DNA from: an uncultured Alphaproteobacteria bacterium
GTDB lineage: Bacteria; Pseudomonadota; Alphaproteobacteria; HIMB59
Assembly: GCA_902588615.1 (NCBI GenBank)
Contig: CACIPV010000005.1
Coordinates: forward strand, 1-63,612
Length of the DNA: 63,612 nucleotides
Reading direction: 5' to 3'
Shown: one piece after another, positions 41,960-51,802 of the stretch
Position numbering within the stretch: position 1 is the stretch's first letter
How the letters are laid out: each line of letters begins with the position of its first letter
Position numbers and translations under genes: made by a program
The notes under the pieces: generated by a model
What the model saw: the letters and a program-made list of their open reading frames with translations, nothing else
Databases searched by the model: none
What the model was told of the DNA's origin: nothing

Positions 41960-44082
41960 TAGGATTTATCTAATCCAAGGGCTTGTCTTTGTTTCTTAGT
42001 CCAGGCGTGGGTTATCCTATCGATGATAATAGCTAGAAGAACGATAGCTAAACCAGCTGATAAACCTCTTCCTGTATCTGATCTTTGAAGTGCATTAAAT
42101 ACTTGGAGTCCTAGACCTTTTCCTCCAATCAATGGCGTAACAATTTGCATTGCAAAAGCCATTATTACAGTTTGATTAAAACCCATAACGAGACTGGGAA
42201 CAGCTAGTGGAAATTTTACTTTATTTAAAGTTTGAATTCCTGTCCCTCCAAAAGATTTAGATACCTCTGAATAGCTCCCTGAAACTTGTGACAAACCAAG
42301 AGCTGTTAATCTTATTATTGGTGGCACAGAATATATAACTGTTGCAATAACAGCAGATACTATATTTCCTCCAAAAAACATTAAAACAGGAATTAAATAG
42401 CAAAAATAAGGTAAAGTTTGCATTGCATCTAAAACAACATTTTGGATATCTCTGTACCATTTATTGTAGGATGCTATTACTCCAAGTGGTACTCCTATTA
42501 CAAAACATATTAAAACTGAAACTAGTACTGACGATAGCGTAATCATTGAATGCACCCACATACCTGTAGCTCCAATAAAGGCTAATAATATTGCGGTAAT
42601 GGTGGCAAATTTTATTCCAACTGTCACATATCCTATAAGTATAAAAACAATCATTGTATACCACCAAGGTATCTGAGTAAGAAATAAATTTAATGGGTTT
42701 AGCAAATATAAGTAAACAAAATACTTCATGCCTTTTGCAAATGATATAAAACCAGGATCAAGAGTCATTGCCTTGACAGTATCTTCTATTGGTTTTTGAA
42801 TATCTATTGTCCAAGTTTCTGGAAAAGTTCCTATACTATAAATGTATGCATCAAAAATATAAATAAAGATAAAAATTAAGAATGATGAAAATAAAAAATA
42901 TCGTTGATTTATAAAATTTTTAACTGAACCTTTTTTAGACTTATTAAAAAAAGAAATAAAGCTAGCTATTAAACTAGCAAAAACATTAACAATAGTTGTA
43001 AAAAATATATTTATGAGCATTACAGATATTCTCAAAGGTAATTCAATTAAGTTTGCTACAGGGTTTCTGTGTAGATTTTGCGGTAATAAGTAAAATTTTT
43101 TTACATCATCTGGTAAGGTTTCTTTTTCTTTACTAATTGCACTACTTATTCTATCAAACATTATTGCCATAAATAAAATACACAAGCCCCCTTCCATTGC
43201 CCAACCAACATCTAATTTTCTAATTGCTTGCCATACTTGACCACCTAAACCTTCAGCACCAATAAAAGTTGCAAGAACAACTAGAGCTAATGCCATCATA
43301 ATTGTTTGATTTACACCCATCATGATACTTGGTAAGGCCATTGGAATTTTAATTTTAAATAAAAGCTGAAATTTATTAGATCCAAAAGATTCAGCTGACT
43401 CTATTGTTTCTTTAGATACTTGTCTTATTCCTAAATTTGTTAATCTAATAATTGGAGGCATAGCATAAATTAATGTAGCAAGTATTGCTGGAGCACCACC
43501 AATTCCAAAAAAGAACATTGCAGGGAATAAATATACAAATGCTGGCATGACTTGCATGGTGTCTAAAATAGGTTTTAGAAAATTTTCAAATCTATCACTT
43601 TGAGAACTCAGTATTCCTAAGATAACTCCAAAAATTACAGATAAAATTACTGATAAGCCCATTAATGCTAATGTTTGCATTGAGACCTCCCACATGTCCA
43701 CAGCGCCCCAGAAATAAACTGTAAACATACAAAATAGAGCTAGTTTAATACCACCATATGCTAAAGCTGGAAGAGCCATTAAGGACATTATTAGAATCCA
43801 TGGAGACTCAACAAAGAAATTTTCCAATGCCATGTAACCAGCTTGTAAAAAAGAGGCAAATAATCTCGTTATCCATCTATAATTATCTTTTAAATAATCC
43901 TCACCAGCATTTATCCATGCGGTAAATTTAAATTCATCAGTAATTGATTTAGGAAATACAGTAGGATCCTCATTAATAATCGACAGATAATATGCTACTG
44001 CACCAATTATAAAAATACTTATGTAAAAAATTATATTTTTATTTGATTTATTTTTATTAGCTATATTTTGATCTAAAGACAT
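41959..44082 (-). CDS. double-domain betaine/TMAO-type ABC permease (two ProW-like domains in one chain)
   Basis: 707 residues containing two complete binding-protein-dependent permease domains. The first spans about 60-340 with coupling segment VSKETIESAESFGSNKFQLLFKIKIP. The second spans about 410-700 with VSGSYSEVSKSFGGTGIQTLNKVKFP. Each has about six helices, and the two share the motif ExxxSFGxxxxQxLxKxKxPxAxPSxxMGxNQTxxMA. So one polypeptide supplies both halves of the transmembrane pore, unlike the usual ProW homodimer. It heads an operon with the molybdo-oxidoreductase (1-base overlap). The ATPase gene is divergent, 96 bases away. Confidence 0.88.
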   Translation of the reverse strand: MSLDQNIANKNKSNKNIIFYISIFIIGAVAYYLSIINEDPTVFPKSITDEFKFTAWINAGEDYLKDNYRWITRLFASFLQAGYMALENFFVESPWILIMSLMALPALAYGGIKLALFCMFTVYFWGAVDMWEVSMQTLALMGLSVILSVIFGVILGILSSQSDRFENFLKPILDTMQVMPAFVYLFPAMFFFGIGGAPAILATLIYAMPPIIRLTNLGIRQVSKETIESAESFGSNKFQLLFKIKIPMALPSIMMGVNQTIMMALALVVLATFIGAEGLGGQVWQAIRKLDVGWAMEGGLCILFMAIMFDRISSAISKEKETLPDDVKKFYLLPQNLHRNPVANLIELPLRISVMLINIFFTTIVNVFASLIASFISFFNKSKKGSVKNFINQRYFLFSSFLIFIFIYIFDAYIYSIGTFPETWTIDIQKPIEDTVKAMTLDPGFISFAKGMKYFVYLYLLNPLNLFLTQIPWWYTMIVFILIGYVTVGIKFATITAILLAFIGATGMWVHSMITLSSVLVSVLICFVIGVPLGVIASYNKWYRDIQNVVLDAMQTLPYFCYLIPVLMFFGGNIVSAVIATVIYSVPPIIRLTALGLSQVSGSYSEVSKSFGGTGIQTLNKVKFPLAVPSLVMGFNQTVIMAFAMQIVTPLIGGKGLGLQVFNALQRSDTGRGLSAGLAIVLLAIIIDRITHAWTKKQRQALGLDKS

Positions 44083-44178
44083 TTTAATTATATTTATTCA
44101 ATTATATAAGAATTTATAAAAATAATTTTATTTTAATAGTATTAATTCACAAATATAATAGCTTTATACCTGAATAAT

Positions 44179-45213
44179 ATGGATAAAATTATTTGTTCAA
44201 ATATATGGAAAATTTTTGGCAATGATGAAAAAAGAATTTTAGACAATTTAGATCCAAATTTAAGTAGAGACGAAGTCCAAGAAAAAACTGGACATGTAGT
44301 AGCTGTAAAAGATGTCAGCTTTTCTATTCAAAAAGGTGAAACATTTGTTGTAATGGGATTATCAGGTAGTGGAAAATCAACTTTAGTAAGATGTTTAACT
44401 AGATTAATTGAACCTACATCTGGATCAGTAATTATTGATGATATTGACATTACAAAAATAAATAGAAATAGCCTTCTTGAACTTAGAAGAAATAAAATGA
44501 GTATGGTATTTCAACACTTTGGACTTTTTCCACATCGTACAGTTCTTGAAAATATCTCTTATGGTTTAGAAATTAGGGGAGAAAAAAAACAAGAAAGATT
44601 AGACAAGGCTACAGAGTCTTTAAATCTTGTTGGTTTAAAAGGTTGGCATAATAATTATCCAAGAGAGCTATCAGGTGGAATGCAACAAAGAGTTGGTTTA
44701 GCACGTGCAATGGCAGTTGAGCCAGAAATCTTAATATTTGATGAGCCATTTTCTGCTTTAGACCCATTGATTAGAAGAGAAATGCAAGACGAACTCTTAG
44801 ACATTCAAAAAAAATTACAGCGAACTATGGTTTTTATTACTCATGATTTTTTAGAGGCAATAAAAATGGGAGATCATATTGCCATTATGAAAGATGGTGA
44901 GATTTCTCAAGTTGGAACACCTGAAGAAATTGTGGCAAATCCGGTTGATAAATACGTTAAAGATTTTTGTGAAGATGTTCCTAAATATAAAGTATTAAGC
45001 GCAGGAAAAGTTATGCGTAAACAATGTTCTGATGAGTCAAAAAAATTATTTTCTGATAAAACAAAATGCATAGATGAAAATGCTAAAATTGAGACATTAA
45101 TTGACCAGATATGTGAAGATGATACGGCCTACCCTATAATAAATTCGCAATCTGGAGAGTTAGTTGGAGAAATTGATCGAACCATTGTTATGAAGTCTAT
45201 GAAATCTAAATGA
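44179..45213 (+). CDS. betaine/TMAO-type ABC transporter ATPase (ProV/OpuAA family)
   Basis: 344 residues. Walker A is GLSGSGKST (about 59-67), signature LSGGMQQRVGLARA, Walker B ILIFDEPFSALDP, and the family-specific early insert NLDPNLSRDEVQEKTGHVVAV. The C-terminal 70 residues (residues 275-344) are a shortened, CBS-like region ending DTAYPIINSQSGELVGEIDR, which in OpuA senses ionic strength. This points to an osmolyte importer. It is divergent from the double permease with which it must work. Confidence 0.9.
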   Translation: MDKIICSNIWKIFGNDEKRILDNLDPNLSRDEVQEKTGHVVAVKDVSFSIQKGETFVVMGLSGSGKSTLVRCLTRLIEPTSGSVIIDDIDITKINRNSLLELRRNKMSMVFQHFGLFPHRTVLENISYGLEIRGEKKQERLDKATESLNLVGLKGWHNNYPRELSGGMQQRVGLARAMAVEPEILIFDEPFSALDPLIRREMQDELLDIQKKLQRTMVFITHDFLEAIKMGDHIAIMKDGEISQVGTPEEIVANPVDKYVKDFCEDVPKYKVLSAGKVMRKQCSDESKKLFSDKTKCIDENAKIETLIDQICEDDTAYPIINSQSGELVGEIDRTIVMKSMKSK

Positions 45214-45222
45214 TCTTATCAT

Positions 45223-46134
45223 TTAGTTTGGTTTATTAATTTTTTTATTTTTATCTCTCCAAATAATAATCATTCCTGCAAAAACGATTAATAAAACTCC
45301 AGGAAAAAGTTGATCAAAAGGTGCTTCACCAAAAAATATCCATGCTAGAATAAAAGATGAGGGTATTGCTAAATATTCAAAAACTGCGATTTTACTAGCT
45401 GCTATTAACCTATAAGAGTAAATAAATAGAATTGCAGCTGTTCCTCCAAAAATACCAATTAATGATAAAATTAAAAAGTCAGTATTGCTCTCAATATATG
45501 TATGACCAGTTGTAAAAAAAATAAATATTAATGAACCAAGAAAAGATGAAAAGAGAGAATAGAATTGAATTTTTCCTGTAGAAAAATTATCTGGTATAAA
45601 TTTTAGTACTATCACTTGGACAGCCCATAAGAAAGCAACTAGTATTGGTAAAATAGAATAATAAGAAAAAATACTACTATTAGGTTTCATAATCATTACA
45701 ACTCCAACAAAGCCAATTATAACAGCTGACCATCTATATATACCCACTCTGTCTCCTAAAAAGAAGATTGATAAAATTACTATAAAAAATGTAGAGGAAA
45801 AAGTTAGTGTAGATGCTGTAGCAAATTCCATATTATTTATTGCAATGTAATACAAGATATTAATAGCCAAAAAACAAGAACCTCTGATAAAACAAAATAA
45901 AATAAATTTTTTATTTAAATTTTTAAAAAGGTCTGAGCTTTCTTTATTATAAATTAGTAAAAGTATTAGGGGGATTATCGCAAAAGTATTTCTAAAAAGA
46001 GCTAGTTGAATTGTAGAATACTCACCTCCTAAATATTTTACAATCAATCCATGTATATCTATGAATATAACTCCAATAACCATTGCAGAGATTGCAAGAA
46101 ATGTATTTTTTTGATTATAAATAAAATTAATCAT
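45223..46134 (-). CDS. EamA/DMT-family transporter
   Basis: 303 residues with ten predicted helices in two EamA repeats (for example FRNTFAIIPLILLLIYN near 48-64, ATASTLTFSSTFFIVILSIFFLGDRV near 104-128 and AVFEYLAIPSSFILAWIFFGEAP near 253-275). DMT transporters move metabolites such as amino acids or nucleotides in either direction. Its stop is 9 bases from that of the ATPase gene, and it is divergent from the iron alcohol dehydrogenase gene 41 bases away. The cargo is unknown. Confidence 0.85.
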   Translation of the reverse strand: MINFIYNQKNTFLAISAMVIGVIFIDIHGLIVKYLGGEYSTIQLALFRNTFAIIPLILLLIYNKESSDLFKNLNKKFILFCFIRGSCFLAINILYYIAINNMEFATASTLTFSSTFFIVILSIFFLGDRVGIYRWSAVIIGFVGVVMIMKPNSSIFSYYSILPILVAFLWAVQVIVLKFIPDNFSTGKIQFYSLFSSFLGSLIFIFFTTGHTYIESNTDFLILSLIGIFGGTAAILFIYSYRLIAASKIAVFEYLAIPSSFILAWIFFGEAPFDQLFPGVLLIVFAGMIIIWRDKNKKINKPN

Positions 46135-46175
46135 TTCATATAACTATTAACTTGTTATAAACTTTATTATTCTAA

Positions 46176-47366
46176 ATGAAAAACTTTAAACTAAATGAAA
46201 AAGATATCCTCTCTAACCAAGACTGGACTTTTCCGACAACCACATATTACGGACCAGGAAGATTTAATGAAATTGCAAAATTTTGTGAGGAATTTGATAT
46301 TAAAAATCCTCTTATTGTAACAGATAGTGGCAGCAAGGATCTTCCTTTTATTAAGAAGTTAATAGCATTATTATCTAAAAATAATATTAAATCAGATTTA
46401 TTTTATAATATATCGCCTAACCCACGAGATGATGAGATATCAAAAGGATGTGACCAGTTTAAAAATGGAAGTCACGACTCAATCATAGCTATTGGTGGTG
46501 GGAGTGCTATGGATGGTGGTAAGTCTATATGTTTAACTGTTAATAGTGAAACCCCATTATGGGATTTTGAGTTTGAACAACCAGTGCCAAAAATAACAAA
46601 AGAAAATGCATTTCCAAAAATAATAACTGTCCCAACAACTGCAGGAACCGGGGCTGAAACAGAAATAACAGCAATGGTTACACATTTAGAAAAAGGAATG
46701 AAATTTTGCATCTGGCATCCAGATGTAAGACCTATATTCACACTAGTAGATCCTGAGTTAACATTAGAATTACCTCCAAAATTAACAGCGTGGACAGGTG
46801 TCGATGCTCTTGTACATAGTATCGAGGGATACTGTGTGCCAGGTTTTCATCCACTTTGTGATGGAGCTGCTTTGGAAAGTCTTAATTTAATTTCAAAATC
46901 TCTTGTTTTAGCTGTAGAAGAACCAAATAATTTGTTGGCAAGAGGTGCAATGATCATAGGATCATATTTGGGAGGAATATCCTTTTTAAAGGGATTAGGT
47001 AATGTTCATTCAATATCCCACATGGTTGGAGCAGAATTTAATACTCATCATGGTTTAACGAATGCTATTGTTTTACCACCTGTTCTTCATTTCAATTTAC
47101 CAGGTATGGATGAAAAAGTTCAAAGAATGTCAGAAGCTATGCAATTTGAAAATCATACAGTAAATGAATTTACTCAAAATATTGAATTGTTACTTGATAG
47201 ATTAAATATCCCTAAAAGTTTAAGTGAAATTGATGTTCCTGAAGACTGTGCTGAAAGGATTGCAAAAAAAGCTATGCGGGATCAAGCCTATGCAACAAAT
47301 CCAAAAGAAGCATCATTGTTGCAAATGAAAGACATTGTTACTCAAAGTATAAAACAAGCTCGCTAA
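46176..47366 (+). CDS. iron-containing alcohol dehydrogenase
   Basis: 396 residues, full length for the group III (Fe-ADH) family. The NAD motif is GGGSAMDGGK (107-116). The metal region includes WTGVDALVHSIEGYCVPGFHPLCDGA (about 208-232) and HSISHMVGAEFNTHHGLTNAIVLPP (about 282-306), which supply the Asp and three His ligands. It oxidises or reduces small alcohols or aldehydes; the aldehyde dehydrogenase gene at 53-54 kb could continue the path. It starts the rightward five-gene operon (6 bases to the next gene). Confidence 0.9.
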   Translation: MKNFKLNEKDILSNQDWTFPTTTYYGPGRFNEIAKFCEEFDIKNPLIVTDSGSKDLPFIKKLIALLSKNNIKSDLFYNISPNPRDDEISKGCDQFKNGSHDSIIAIGGGSAMDGGKSICLTVNSETPLWDFEFEQPVPKITKENAFPKIITVPTTAGTGAETEITAMVTHLEKGMKFCIWHPDVRPIFTLVDPELTLELPPKLTAWTGVDALVHSIEGYCVPGFHPLCDGAALESLNLISKSLVLAVEEPNNLLARGAMIIGSYLGGISFLKGLGNVHSISHMVGAEFNTHHGLTNAIVLPPVLHFNLPGMDEKVQRMSEAMQFENHTVNEFTQNIELLLDRLNIPKSLSEIDVPEDCAERIAKKAMRDQAYATNPKEASLLQMKDIVTQSIKQAR

Positions 47367-47372
47367 GCCTAT

Positions 47373-48789
47373 ATGCTTGAGGATCAATCTGTTGAAGAAA
47401 TAATACACAATATAAATCAGCGACAAATATCTATTAAAGAGGTAATGGAATACTATTTGGATAGAATTGAAAAATTTAATCCAGATTTAAATGCAATAGT
47501 ACTTCTCAAGGATAGAGGGGATCTTATTAAAGAAGCTATATATAAAGATAATTCAACTCAATCTGAGAAGACTTTAGATGGAATCCCCATAGCTATTAAA
47601 GATTTAAGTGATGTAGTTGGCATTAAAACAACATATGGCTATCCTGGAACAAAAGATTATTTTCCCAAAAAAAATTCATTGTTTGTTGAACGTCTTATTA
47701 AAAGCGGAGCTATTATAATTGGAAAGACTAACACAGCAGAATTAGGTGTTGGTGGACATACAATAAACAGATTGTTTGGCCCAACTTCTAATTATTATGA
47801 TAATACAAAATCTGCAGCAGGATCAAGTGGAGGAGCCAGTACTGCTGTAGCAGCAGGACTAATACCATTTGCAGACGGTACTGATCAAATGGGATCATGC
47901 AGAGGACCAGCAGCATATGCAAATATTTATGGATACAGACCTACACCTGGCTTAATTTCAGTTGATAGAGGGAACCAATTATCAAAAATTCCCATACTCA
48001 CAACACCTGGATGTTTAGCAAAATCACCAAGTGATATGGCATTTTTATTAGATGAAATGATTGGAAGTGATACAAGGGATAACTATTCTTTTGATTTAAA
48101 AGAACTTTTTAAAAATCAAAAAATAAAAGATGAAGATTTAACCAATGTCAAAATAGGTTGGTTATCTAATATGAATAATAATTATAAAATTGAAACAAAA
48201 ATTTTAGATATGTGTGAGTCTCAACTTAAAAAATTAGAAAACTTGTATGTAAAAATTGAAAGATTAAAACCAGATTTTGATAATGAAGCTCTATGGAATA
48301 GTTGGATAACGTTTAGATCAAAAAGTATTTACGAGGATACTTTAGCAATGAACATAAAAGATATTAATACAATGACTTACCAAGCTATATGGGAGTACAA
48401 TCACGGAAAAAATATAAAAAATGAAGACTTAGATAGTGCTTATATACAAAAAAAAAAGGTGTGAAGAACAAATTGAAAATATTTTTAAAAACTTTGATTT
48501 TCTAGCTTTACCCTCTGCACAACTATTTCCGTTTGATAAAAATCAACAGTTTCCTGAAAAAATAAATTCTTTTCAGTTAGATACTTACCACCGTTGGTTA
48601 GAAATTTTTATATTGTCTAGTCTTCTTGAATTACCGACATTCACTATCCCTGTCGGATTTGATGAATTTGGTATGCCAATGGGTATGCAGATAATTGGAA
48701 AAAGAAAAAGTGATTTACAATTATTTGCTTTTGCAAAAAAATATGAGGAAATATTTAACTTTAGTAAGTTTAAACCTCTGCTAGATTAA
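47373..48789 (+). pseudogene. amidase signature-family enzyme, split by a frameshift in an A10 run
   Basis: The first frame encodes residues 1-363 with the complete amidase triad: K76 (IPIAIKDLSD), S151 (AGSSGGAS) and S175 (DQMGSCRGPA). It then ends YIQKKKV at a TGA. The second frame starts immediately (48436) and supplies the expected C-terminus (FDFLALPSAQLFPF; IPVGFDEFGMPMGMQIIG). Removing one A from the run of ten at 48448-48457 restores a 471-residue enzyme. The substrate amide is unknown. Sequencing error, a real mutation or slippage rescue are all possible. It lies 5 bases before the EamA gene. Confidence 0.8.
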
Positions 48790-48794
48790 TAATA

Positions 48795-49688
48795 ATGAGG
48801 CATCCTCATCATTATAAAATAGCAGCTGCCCTTGCTATATCTGCTGGATCATGGGGTATATATTGGTTACCACAAAGAATATTAGAAGACGGTGGTCTTA
48901 CTGGTGGTTGGGGAACCATTGCACAAATGATTATTGGAGTTTTAATTTTATCTCCAATTGCAGTGTGGCGTAAAATTAATGGAAGAACTTTTGGTTTAGA
49001 GCTACCGATAACAGGATTACTTTGTGGGGGCGGCTTTATTTGTTATGCGTTGAGTTTTCTTTTAACTGATGTAGTTCGAGCATTAATACTTTTTTACATG
49101 ACACCAATATGGACTACTATTTTTGAAATTTTATTTTTGAAAAAAAGACCTGGGATAGAAAGAGCTATAACACTTGGTTTAGCTTTAGGAGGGCTATGGG
49201 TAGTATTTAGTAAGCAAACGATAATCCCTTTACCAGAGAATGCTGGTGATTGGTTAGCTTTTGCTGGAGGGGCTTTATTTGCTGGCGGGATGATAAAATT
49301 AGAAATCGCAAAGACAGATGGTGTATTCCCAACAATTTTTTCTTTCTTTTTTTATGGAACTTTATTTAACATAGTCGCTGGTATCTTTTTGAAAGATTAT
49401 TTAGGACCTATGCCTACAATGGACTCTTTCGTTGCAATGTCTTCATTTCTTTTCTTTATATCTGTTTTTTATTTTATACCCACAGGTGTAGTAATATTCT
49501 GGTCTCCTAGCAAATTAGGTGCGGGTTTGTGTTCCATTCTTTTTTTATCAGAAATACTTGTTGGTGTGACAAGTTCTAGTATTTTGACAGATGAGCCTTT
49601 TGGCTGGCGTGAAATAATAGGAAGTTCAATGATTGTGCTTGGTGGAATTTTAGCAGTAGTACTAGCGCCAAACACAAAAAAATCATGA
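48795..49688 (+). CDS. EamA/DMT-family transporter
   Basis: 297 residues with ten hydrophobic helices. It begins AAALAISAGSWGIYWLPQRIL, has a second-half repeat TDGVFPTIFSFFFYGTLF and ends SSILTDEPFGWREIIGSSMIVLGGILAVVLAP, the typical last-helix motif. It is embedded in the rightward operon (5 bases after the amidase, ATGA overlap with the methyltransferase-like gene). So it probably moves a substrate or product of that pathway. It is distinct from the other EamA gene at 45.2-46.1 kb. Confidence 0.83.
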   Translation: MRHPHHYKIAAALAISAGSWGIYWLPQRILEDGGLTGGWGTIAQMIIGVLILSPIAVWRKINGRTFGLELPITGLLCGGGFICYALSFLLTDVVRALILFYMTPIWTTIFEILFLKKRPGIERAITLGLALGGLWVVFSKQTIIPLPENAGDWLAFAGGALFAGGMIKLEIAKTDGVFPTIFSFFFYGTLFNIVAGIFLKDYLGPMPTMDSFVAMSSFLFFISVFYFIPTGVVIFWSPSKLGAGLCSILFLSEILVGVTSSSILTDEPFGWREIIGSSMIVLGGILAVVLAPNTKKS

Positions 49689-50671
49689 TTTATAAAGAAA
49701 AATTAAATAACAATTCAAAAATTTTCCTCGATGGTGGAAATGGTTCTGAGATTGCTAAATTAGGAGGTGATATGAGCCCTGCTTTTGCAGCATTATCAAC
49801 AATTACATCTCCTGATATTGTTGTAAAAGTTCATGAAAACTTCATCAATGCTGGATGTGATATCATTACCGCTAACACTTTTGCAACCAGTAGACACGTT
49901 TTACAAAGTTTAAATCGTGAAAATGAAACTATAGAATTTTTAACTGGATCTGTCGAATTAGCAAGAAAAGCATTAAAAAACTGTAATAAAGAAAATCAGG
50001 TTGCTATAGCTGGAAGTCTCTCCAATTTTTTTGCTTTAAAGGAAAATGAATTTGTACCCGATCCAAGGTTTATTCCGTCATTTAAAGAAGAAGAAGAGAA
50101 TTATATAGAGGCAGCTAACACATTAAAAAATTCTGGTGTAGATATTTTAATATTAGAAATGTTATTAGACATAGACCATTCACAATTATTATTGAATGCT
50201 GCTTTACAAACTGGTTTACCTGTATGGGTTGGATTAAGTTGTTGTGTAAGTAAATATGATAACACGATAGTTGGAAGAAATTTTAGAGCTGAAAAAGAAA
50301 AATCACTAATTTATGATGAAAAGATATATCAAGAACAACCGAAATTTTTACCTGAAGATGATATAATTTTATTTGAAGATATTATAAAAAAATTAACAAA
50401 TATTGGTGGAGATGTTTATGGTATTATGCACACGTGGTTTCAAGATAGCTATGGTGGCTTGAAAGTTATAAAAGATCATTGGAATGGCCCTATGATGTTT
50501 TATCCAGAAATACATAAATTTGATACAAGTACACATGAAGCTATAGCTACATGTAATGAAGATGAATTTGCAAATTCTTGCCTAGAATTTATTGATGATC
50601 AAATACAAATCATTGGTGGATGTTGTGGTGTAAGTGATAATCATTTAAAGAAATTAATTGAAAAATTTTAA
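49685..50671 (+). CDS. homocysteine S-methyltransferase-family protein with His-Cys-Cys zinc site, copy 1
   Basis: 328 residues of the BHMT/MmuM TIM-barrel family: LDGGNGSEIAKLGGDM at the N-terminus and the IIGGCCGVS zinc motif with C313 and C314. In characterised members (BHMT, MmuM, MetH N-domain) the third zinc Cys is in a GVNC segment. Here the corresponding position is H249 in GIMHTWF. Known members pass a methyl group from betaine, S-methylmethionine or methyl-folate to homocysteine. The methyl donor here is unknown. It is 3 bases before the enolase-family gene. Confidence 0.83.
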   Translation: MIYKEKLNNNSKIFLDGGNGSEIAKLGGDMSPAFAALSTITSPDIVVKVHENFINAGCDIITANTFATSRHVLQSLNRENETIEFLTGSVELARKALKNCNKENQVAIAGSLSNFFALKENEFVPDPRFIPSFKEEEENYIEAANTLKNSGVDILILEMLLDIDHSQLLLNAALQTGLPVWVGLSCCVSKYDNTIVGRNFRAEKEKSLIYDEKIYQEQPKFLPEDDIILFEDIIKKLTNIGGDVYGIMHTWFQDSYGGLKVIKDHWNGPMMFYPEIHKFDTSTHEAIATCNEDEFANSCLEFIDDQIQIIGGCCGVSDNHLKKLIEKF

Positions 50672-50674
50672 ATA

Positions 50675-51799
50675 ATGACATTCATAAGAAAAGTGGAGAC
50701 ATGGATAACTAAGTCAAAACAAACTGAAGATGGATGGTCACAAATAAAACCATTTATATTTTTAAAATTAACTAACAATGATGGTTTTGAGGGCTGGGGT
50801 GAGGCTTTTTCATTACCTGCAAGAGAAAAAGGAATTGTAGAAATTATTCATAATTTAATGAGTTCTTTATCTCATGTAAAAGACATAACACCAGATAGAT
50901 TTTATAGAGAGTCAAATTTAATTGCTGATGGACATCGTGGAATTGACTTTTCCGCTGCAACAAGTGCTATAGAAATGAGTCTTTGGGATATAGAGGGGAA
51001 GAAAGAAAAAAAACCTCTTTATAAAATTTTATCAAAGGATTATAGAGAAAAAGTTCCTGTTTATGCAACAATATGGAGTGAGGATTTTAAAAATGATGAA
51101 ATATTATCATCAAGATGTATAGAAACGCTAAGCGATGGTTATGGAGGAATTAAAATATATCCACTTCAAAATAGAACTGTTGAACAAGCAGCAACATGTG
51201 TTTCAAAAATAAGAGATATTTTAGGCTATAAAATACCTCTTATGTTAGACCTAGCCTGCCCTAAAGATACAAATATATCATTAAATCTAGCTTCACTTGT
51301 TGAGGAATTTAAACCACATTGGTTTGAAGAACCAGTTGATGGTGAAGCAACAAGATCACTTAAAGATATTAGAGAGAAAACAAATTTGAGAATTGTTTCA
51401 GGTGAAAAGCAATGTGGATTAAATCATTTTATTGAAACTTTAGCTTTGGATGCAGTTGATATTTTCAATCCAGATATTTCAGGTGTTGGGGGAATTATTG
51501 ATTTGATAAAAATAATCAAATTATCTCATGAAAAAAAAGTTACAGTTTCTCCTCATTGTTGGAATTCTATGTCAATTGCAGCTTCAGCGATGGTACATGT
51601 ATGTATGAGTTTTGCAAATACAGAAATGGCAGAATTTTTTCCAGAATATATTCCATACTCATTAAAATTTAGTAATCAAAACTATGAAATAAAAGATGGA
51701 TTTGTCAAAATAGAGGACAATGAAGGTTTAGGTATAAATATTGATACTAAATTGTTAATGGAAGATACATCTTCTTACAAAGAAACAGAATTAACTTAA
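50675..51799 (+). CDS. enolase-superfamily enzyme (mandelate racemase-like)
   Basis: 374 residues. Metal ligands D192, E218 and E244 are visible in MLDLACPKD, WFEEPVD and VSGEKQ. The base dyad is H294 (VSPHCWNS) with D267 (FNPDISG). At the second strand where many relatives have KxK it reads K160-I-Y162. The H-D dyad places it with mandelate-racemase-like racemases, epimerases or acid-sugar dehydratases. Enolase-superfamily epimerases are known in hydroxyproline-betaine catabolism, one possible parallel. It ends 3 bases before the convergent stop of the second methyltransferase-like gene. Confidence 0.85.
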   Translation: MTFIRKVETWITKSKQTEDGWSQIKPFIFLKLTNNDGFEGWGEAFSLPAREKGIVEIIHNLMSSLSHVKDITPDRFYRESNLIADGHRGIDFSAATSAIEMSLWDIEGKKEKKPLYKILSKDYREKVPVYATIWSEDFKNDEILSSRCIETLSDGYGGIKIYPLQNRTVEQAATCVSKIRDILGYKIPLMLDLACPKDTNISLNLASLVEEFKPHWFEEPVDGEATRSLKDIREKTNLRIVSGEKQCGLNHFIETLALDAVDIFNPDISGVGGIIDLIKIIKLSHEKKVTVSPHCWNSMSIAASAMVHVCMSFANTEMAEFFPEYIPYSLKFSNQNYEIKDGFVKIEDNEGLGINIDTKLLMEDTSSYKETELT

Positions 51800-51802
51800 A
51801 AA

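Noticed and set aside
42257..42667. Leftward ORFs in another frame inside the double permease
   Set aside because: They are out-of-frame shadows of the second permease domain, which is continuous in its own frame.
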